A DNA stretch of 64,000 nucleotides from Dolomedes plantarius. Taxonomy: Eukaryota; Arthropoda; Arachnida; Araneae; Dolomedidae. The notes under the pieces were generated by a model, which saw only the letters and a program-made list of their open reading frames with translations, had not been told where the DNA came from and made no database searches. Each line of letters starts with the position of its first letter. The stretch's first letter is position 1. The stretch spans positions 164,694,941 to 164,758,940 of the forward strand of contig OU015496.1 of NCBI GenBank assembly GCA_907164885.2, in the 5' to 3' direction. The position numbers and the translations under genes were made by a program. Of the stretch, positions 58,147 to 64,000 are shown piece after piece.

Positions 58147-60800
58147 ACCTCCCCCTCTGGTTCCTCGGACGTCCCGGTGAGGAACCAGCCGCCGCTTAGG
58201 GGGACGACCGCGCCTTCTGATAGGAGCGACAGGCACAATGTCAGCATTACTACATAATTTTAGATCCGATGTGTGACAGATGGCAAGTGGGTCAGCAGGA
58301 TTGTCTATGCTTGCTATTACAAATGTAGTAGGTGACTTTTGAGTTAAAATGATGTAGGGTCGATCACGTTTAGGCATAAATTTGGAAGTTTTCTGGGCAG
58401 AAACTTTACTTACAGGATGTAATTCAACCCAGACTTTGTCTCCAGGGGCAAAACAAGGTCCTTTTGTCTCCAACGGTCAGCATACTTCTTTCGTTGATCT
58501 TGCTTGGCTTCGACCTTTTCTTTGATTTCTTTAGACAAGTTTGCAAATTTCTTTAGGTATGTTCCTAGAGGACACACAAAAGCTGTCTTGTCCCGGTCAG
58601 GTCCATAGACATTCACTTGATGGTAGCCAGATTTCAGATCAAGAGTTGACATGAACTCAACAGGTTTGACCTGGTGGAGTAGATCATCCATACGCGGAAG
58701 TGGATAAGAATCTGGTATAGTTACAGCATTTAACTTTCTGTAGTCCACACAGAGACGTACGCTACCATTCGGCTTCGGAATGAGTACGACTGGGGCGGAG
58801 TATGGAGATTCACATTCTTCAATAATTCCTTTGGCTAGAAGATCATCAATTTGGGTTTTTAGAAACTTTTTCTTTTTCGGGGACAATCTGTATGGTGGTA
58901 CAGAAATAGAAAGATGTTCTCTGGTCTTTATATGATTTCAACAAGTGGTGTTGCCTCTCCCCCTGGCTGAAAGATATTGAAGAACTTTCCAAGGAGGTGA
59001 TAAAATTTTCTTTTCTGGTCTTTAGATAGGTTCTGGCCTTCATTTTCTCGTAACATAACAGCAGGATCAGGTTCAGTAACCGTCGTTGAGAGATCAGGTT
59101 TTGTTTTAAAAGGGGCTTCAGCAAAAGAAAATTTACATCTTGGGTTGTCATGGAAATACCAACGTTGGTTTCGGATGTCTAGATAGGTTCTGGCCTTCAT
59201 TTTCTCGTAACATAACAGCAGGATCAGGTTCAGTAACCGTCGTTGAGAGATCAGGTTTTGTTTTAAAAGGGGCTTCAGCAAAAGAAAATTTACATCTTGG
59301 GTTGTCATGGAAATACCAACGTTGGTTTCGGATGTCTAAAATAATGGCCATTTTACTCAAGAAATCAATGCCTAACAAAGTTCTATTTCTTTTAGCATGA
59401 GGTAAAGCAAGAATTATTGTGCTGGTTGTACGACCTTCAATTTCAACGGTAACTTTTGCTTGGAGGATGTCTATATCTTGTTGTAAACCATCAGCAAGTG
59501 TTACTTTTAAAGTGATTTTCTCGACCAAGACTCCTTGTTCTCGTAGAAGCTTAACTAACATTTCTCCAGCAATGGAGTGAGTAGCACCAGTGTCTGCACA
59601 AGCAACTCCATTTGTACCGTTTACCTTTAGATACAAGAGGGGTGTTGTCGCTTCCTTAACAGTACAAGATTGGAAATGAAGTGATTCGAACCTTGCAGAC
59701 TGTATTTTAGTAGGAGGCGAACAATTTGGACATTTTGCTTTTATGAAACCTTGTTTACCACAACTATAGCAGCTTAAAATTGGACGGTTATCAGTATTGT
59801 TTACAGTACGTGAAGATGTATAGTTTGAATTAGGAAGAGCATTTTTATGGGTACCAGGAAAATCATTGTTTTCACTTTTCTTGAATTGGCTTTTCTTGAA
59901 TTCTGGAGTATGTACATTTTTAGGAAAAATTGGTTTCTGAATTCCACGCGTTTTGTAAGTGTTTGTAAATCTTTGGAAAGGTGATTTGACATTTTTATAT
60001 GCATCAAGCTTTTCAGCTAACAGGACAGGATCATTGAGTTTTCCCCAACCATCTAAATAATGATTCTTATAATCTGGTGGGCACTTTCTCTTAATTTGAT
60101 CAGCGATGACCAATTCTTTTAGTTTATCAAAAGAGGTAATGTCTAGTTCAGATAACCAGCCCTTAAAATAATTTCTCGAAATAATAGTCTTTGCATGTGC
60201 AGTTATCACGTTTCTGATGCCGACTAAAAAGAATTCTGAATCTTTCAGCAGTGAGTTTAAATCTCTGCAATAATATATTAGGAATATGAGAATAATTTTA
60301 AACATTTCTTCATCTTCCCTTGCGACCAATTTACAAATATCATTTCGAAGGATTCCAATCAGATGGGATACCCAAAAATCAGGGGTTACATTTAAAAGCT
60401 TCATCTGCCTCTCAAACATAGTTAAAAATAATGACATATCATCTCTTTCAGGGATAAAAGGAGGTAGGACATTTTTAAGATCTATTCTCATTTGATTAGA
60501 ATCAGCTTGGGTGCTTGATACGGTTGCTGAATCGCGATTTTGGGCTTGTAATCTTAGTTTTTCCAATTCAAATGCTTGTTGTTTTTCTCTCTCTAACATT
60601 TCATCCTGTTTTTTTTATTTTTTTTGCTCTTGCTTTTCCCTAAAAGCTTCAAGGCGTCCCTCAATCATTCCTTCGTCGTATTCCGAGCTCTTTTTAATGA
60701 GTGAAATCAATGGAATGCTCCTTTTAACCGTAGGATCAATCCCTAATTCTTCTGCCAGATGTGCCAACTCATGTGGTTGGGCTTTATTTAAGAAAGCCAT
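58132..60800 (-). pseudogene. gypsy-type gag-pol, multiply broken and internally deleted
   Basis: Retroelement polyprotein remnant. Gag starts at the ATG at 60800. An in-frame TAA at 60615-60617, inside an A-run, interrupts it; the same frame then runs from 60612 to 59148. The nucleic-acid-binding knuckle reads CYSCGKQGFIKAKC, with Phe where His is expected. The protease motif ADTGAT is near 59598. A 157-bp tandem duplication at 59024-59337 shifts the frame. Reverse transcriptase starts near 58886 and includes SAPVVLIPKPNGSVRLCVDY and STLDLKSGYHQV, but breaks off after PLGTY near 58556. That deletion removes the YxDD centre, RNase H and the integrase core. The integrase C-terminal part (PGDKVWVELHP, KFMPKRDRPYIIL) resumes, frameshifted near 58460. 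Not functional. Confidence 0.9.
59024..59337. repeat. 157-bp perfect tandem duplication within pol
   Basis: 59024-59180 and 59181-59337 look identical base for base, from AGATAGGTTCTGGCCTTC to GGTTTCGGATGTCT. The length is not a multiple of three, so it breaks the protein. Identity implies a recent event. Confidence 0.95.
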
Positions 60801-61665
60801 GCTTACCCACTATAATTTGCACTTAACCACACCTGACAAATGTATAACTATTAGAGTTCAAAATTATAAGCAAAATTAAAATTTGGAAAATGACCCCTTT
60901 AAAACAAGCAGATGTGAAGAAGTAAATACCCAGTAAATAGCAAACTACCTTCCCTTTACAGGAATATAAATAATTACGAACATAAACTTTCATAAACAAT
61001 ATGTAGACACACACAAGATTAATACCATGTAATTTATGCAAAATCAGACTGAAATATCCTACTTAGTAGTTATTGAGTTTATACTACTGAAATATACCAC
61101 TTACTATGTATTGAATTATTACCATTTTTAAACCATTGAAAGAAACTCTTAATTATTCATTTGAGTTTGGCTGAAATATTAATTGAAAATTGAACTAATT
61201 AAATTTTAAAAACTTGTTATACACTATTGTAAACACAAATATTAAATAAACTTGAAATTAAATCATTTATTTACTTTTGAGAAGAACCAAAATCGAAAAT
61301 ACTTTTAATAAAACTGAGTCATCGGTATACCAAATGAAATAGCAAAACATCTATATATTACTATATTCTGAAAAAGAGAAACTAACACATTTGTTATTTT
61401 GCAGAGTATAAAACCTGAAATAATTAAACAGAACCTTTATTTAAAAATATGATCTTTTGTTTTTTCTATGGTCGACCATCGGAATATTTAGCAACCCAAA
61501 AATTATTTTATTTTAACAGAAAAGATAAAAATAAAAATACGATGCAACATTTCAATACACAAATAAAAGAAATCAGTATCATGTGACCTAAAATTCGTTT
61601 CATATACTCAGCACAAAACAAAACATTATTTTTTCAATTGCATTGAAAGAAAAAAAATATATATA
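60801..61665. other. Probable gypsy leader or unrelated AT-rich DNA
   Basis: Lies upstream of gag on the minus strand. CCTACTTAGTAGTTATTGAGTT and CCACTTACTATGTATTGAATT are loosely repeated near 61058-61120. I found no primer-binding site or 5' LTR. Confidence 0.4.
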
Positions 61666-62965
61666 CAGAGGCTGTTCGCACATTTTTTAGACGATTTTGG
61701 TAAGTGGTAATAAAAAATCGTTTGCTGCAAAAGAAATAATTGCAATTGTACTATGTTTTTAAAAGTCAAAATTATAATCTGCGGCTTGAAAGTTTTGTTT
61801 TTATTCAAAATGGCATTTTTAACAAAGCAGTGTTTCGAAGGCTACATTTATGCTCTTTCCGAAGAGAAATATGCATACTCCGTTATCCAAAAGCGATGTG
61901 AAAGTCACGGTTTTGTGATATCTAAAGCGTCGATAGGTAATATCGTCAACAAGAAAGGAAAAAAACGTCAAATTGGAGCCTCAAGTGGGACAAAAATTCC
62001 GAACAAGTATCCAAGGAAAAAACGTACATCTTCGACTATTGAAAAGGTACGTTGTTTAATGTTAAAAGAAAATCCCCCTAGTCAAAGGACAGTTGCAAAA
62101 TCATTAAAATGCTCGGTGTCCATTGTAAACAAAATGATAAACGTTGATTTAAATCTTAAGAAAGCGAAAAAACGCAATGTGCATCGTCTTCTTCCAAATC
62201 ATATCGCTGAACGCAGGACACGCTGCAGAATTCTATATGAGAAACACTTATCCAAAGAAAAAGGGAAAACAATTGTCACAATAGATGAATCATGGGTGTA
62301 TTTAAATGATTGCAACAAAAAAGAGCCATTTATTATCATAAAAGGGGAGAAAAAAATTTAAGTACATGGTTCAAAGAATCGAAAGAAAGTTTTTCTAAGG
62401 GATTCATGATTGTTGCTGGTTTTTCTTATAATGGCAAAGTAAAAATACAGAGAGTGGAAAAAAATGTCAAGATTAACTCCAAATACTATCAGGAACATAT
62501 TTTATCGCCAATTTTTCTGAATGAAATACCATCGTTTTACACACAGTGCCATCAATCTGTGAGACTCCATCATGACAAAGCTAGCAGTCACACATCAAAA
62601 TCCACTGTAAATTTCCTAAAAGAAATGGAACAAAAAACTGGTATCAAGGCCATACCCTTCACTGATATCCCTACTAAATCTCCCGATGTATCACCTATGG
62701 ATTTTTGTGCTTTCGGACTTTTAAAATCTGCATTATCCAAACGTCGTCCCAAAACCCTTAAAGGACTCTGGAAAGCTGTTCAGGAGGAATGGGATAGAAT
62801 ACCTCTTCTGACACTTCAAAAGGCATTATTATCCTGGAAATTGCAGTGTCGAAAGATAGCTCAGAATAAGGGGAATATATATCATAAACGTTTTACCAAA
62901 CACTTTACCAGCTGGATTTAAAGAAAAACAAAGAAAATGTTACCTTTTGTTTAGTGCGAACAATT
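61666..62965 (+). mobile_element. DD41D-type mariner element, copy 2
   Basis: The left end CAGAGGCTGTTCGCAC (after TA) matches the ends of the copy at 5082. The right end is seen only as GTGCGAACA near 62954, the outer bases having diverged. The length is about 1.3 kb. Confidence 0.85.
61810..62921 (+). pseudogene. DD41D-type transposase with one frameshift
   Basis: Start at ATG 61810, chosen because the following FLTKQCFEGYIYALSEEKYA aligns with copy 1. A helix-turn-helix part follows (PSQRTVAKSLKCSVSIVNKM). Catalytic Asp codons: 62284-62286 (IDESWVY), 62574-62576 (HHDKASSHTS) and 62700-62702 (SPDVSPMDFCAFGLLK), with 41 residues between the last two. This spacing defines the DD41D group (rosa-like) of Tc1/mariner transposases. 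A single shift in the A-run at about 62346-62358 separates two open parts. The protein would be about 370 residues, normal for the family. Confidence 0.85.
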
Positions 62966-64000
62966 AACAAAAAAAAAATTTTTTTTAATTCTGTTTTGTT
63001 GCAGACGAAGACTATCGCCGTTGGAGATCCGAAATAGCAAGTGAATCACGAACCAAAACTTGACAATGTTGAAACTTGCACAATTCTTTTTTGAAGATAC
63101 TCGTTGACTTTAAACAAACATTCAGAATCAGAGGAGAGATGATAAAGCACACTTGAATACTTGAGAATGGGACGTTCCTTTAAACACCAAAACACAAACT
63201 GGCAGACTGGGAAAACGAAAGCGGTAATCCAAACTTATGACGATCAGTATGTTCTTGGAGTAGAAAATATTCTATGACATATAAAGTGCTGATATTTTGC
63301 AGACAGCTAAATCGATTAGACTTCAATACTTGAATTAACTTTCAGTATGATAGTAAGCAGTACCATACCTTTCCATAAGAACAGAATTAGCCCAGTCAAA
63401 ATAGGTTTTATGGCTAAAAAAAATATGAAAGTTTTGAAAATTGGGGGATATGTTTGTTTGGGCATGTTAATGAACATACTAAAAGTCCCCACCGATCAGA
63501 CTTGAGCTTTCACCGCCATCTTGGAAAATGTGCATACTTTTTTGGTTTTTTGAAAGTAACTTCAGAAATATTGATTTTATGAAAAAAATTGAATACAAAA
63601 ATTGAAGAACATTAAATTATGAACAAAAAAATCATTTACTTTTTTTTTTATAAGTCTAACACGAACAAAGATAATTGACTTTGAAAATAGCGAACAATCA
63701 CGCGTAGGACGCAGATGTGCGGGTCATCCCCATCGCGATGGGGGGATGACCCACGCATGTGCCCCAAAAGTCTTGCACACTCACGTTTGTCAAACCTCTG
63801 CATATCAAAGCTCGAGACGAGTTGCAGCAACATCCAATCCATTGTTATCAGGTTGTATTGTGAGGCTTAGTGGATTCTATCTTTTTATGTCGTACTTAGG
63901 CTTTATTGGGTACATAATTGCTGGAAGTGGGTAAAAATAAATACTAAATTTGATGTATGCAACTACGTCAGTAAAAAAAAAAAATGTTGCCTGGCCATGC
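62966..64000. other. No gene seen; contains a strong palindrome
   Basis: AT-rich apart from a palindrome at about 63721-63752 (GGGTCATCCCCATCG facing CGATGGGGGGATGACCC). Open frames of about 62 codons around it are incidental. The downstream flank of the gypsy element may lie here but I cannot identify it. Confidence 0.45.

Overview
The window looks like 64 kb of AT-rich arthropod nuclear DNA, most probably from a spider or other arachnid. The evidence is the mix of decayed Tc1, mariner and hAT transposons, tRNA-headed SINEs, a gypsy-type retrotransposon and long (TA)n microsatellites. No host protein-coding gene, rRNA or intact tRNA gene could be supported. Every open frame with a recognisable product belongs to a mobile element, and all of those are broken. 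The species assignment is inference only.

Layout, left to right. 1-9 kb holds two copies of a tRNA-derived SINE (family A), a 105-bp tandem repeat, a decayed DD41D-type mariner and a duplicated TGCGCATGC motif. 9.8-11.4 kb is two Tc1 fragments fused in opposite orientation. 12.4-14.7 kb has a degenerate repeat, a hAT-type element with a perfect 8-bp target duplication and the first copy of a TTAA-ended MITE (family T). 17.6-24.6 kb is dense nested insertion: a short hAT, a 1.9-kb hAT carrying a Helitron, a piggyBac-like element filled by a (TA)n tract, and a hAT carrying an 0.8-kb foldback element. 25-28 kb has a full-length dead Tc1 and SINE families B and E. 29.4-29.9 kb is a decayed tandem repeat of about 20 bp. 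30.8-47.2 kb has further copies of family T, SINE families B, C and D, a second copy of the 13.8-kb hAT element, mariner remnants, a foldback built from a transposase 3' end, and a 0.6-kb dispersed repeat present twice. 47.5-52 kb has a (TA)n tract inside an inverted repeat and a hAT remnant. 52.6-63 kb is a pile-up of Tc1, mariner, two LTRs, a deleted gypsy element and a second DD41D mariner.

The elements do not form a cooperating system. The window reads as intergenic or deep intronic DNA recording repeated, layered transposition. The best leads are the SINE families B and C, which share a body but have different tRNA heads; the two DD41D copies; the two foldback elements; and the nested insertions whose order can be read from target-site duplications. 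I did not find a convincing undescribed functional system.
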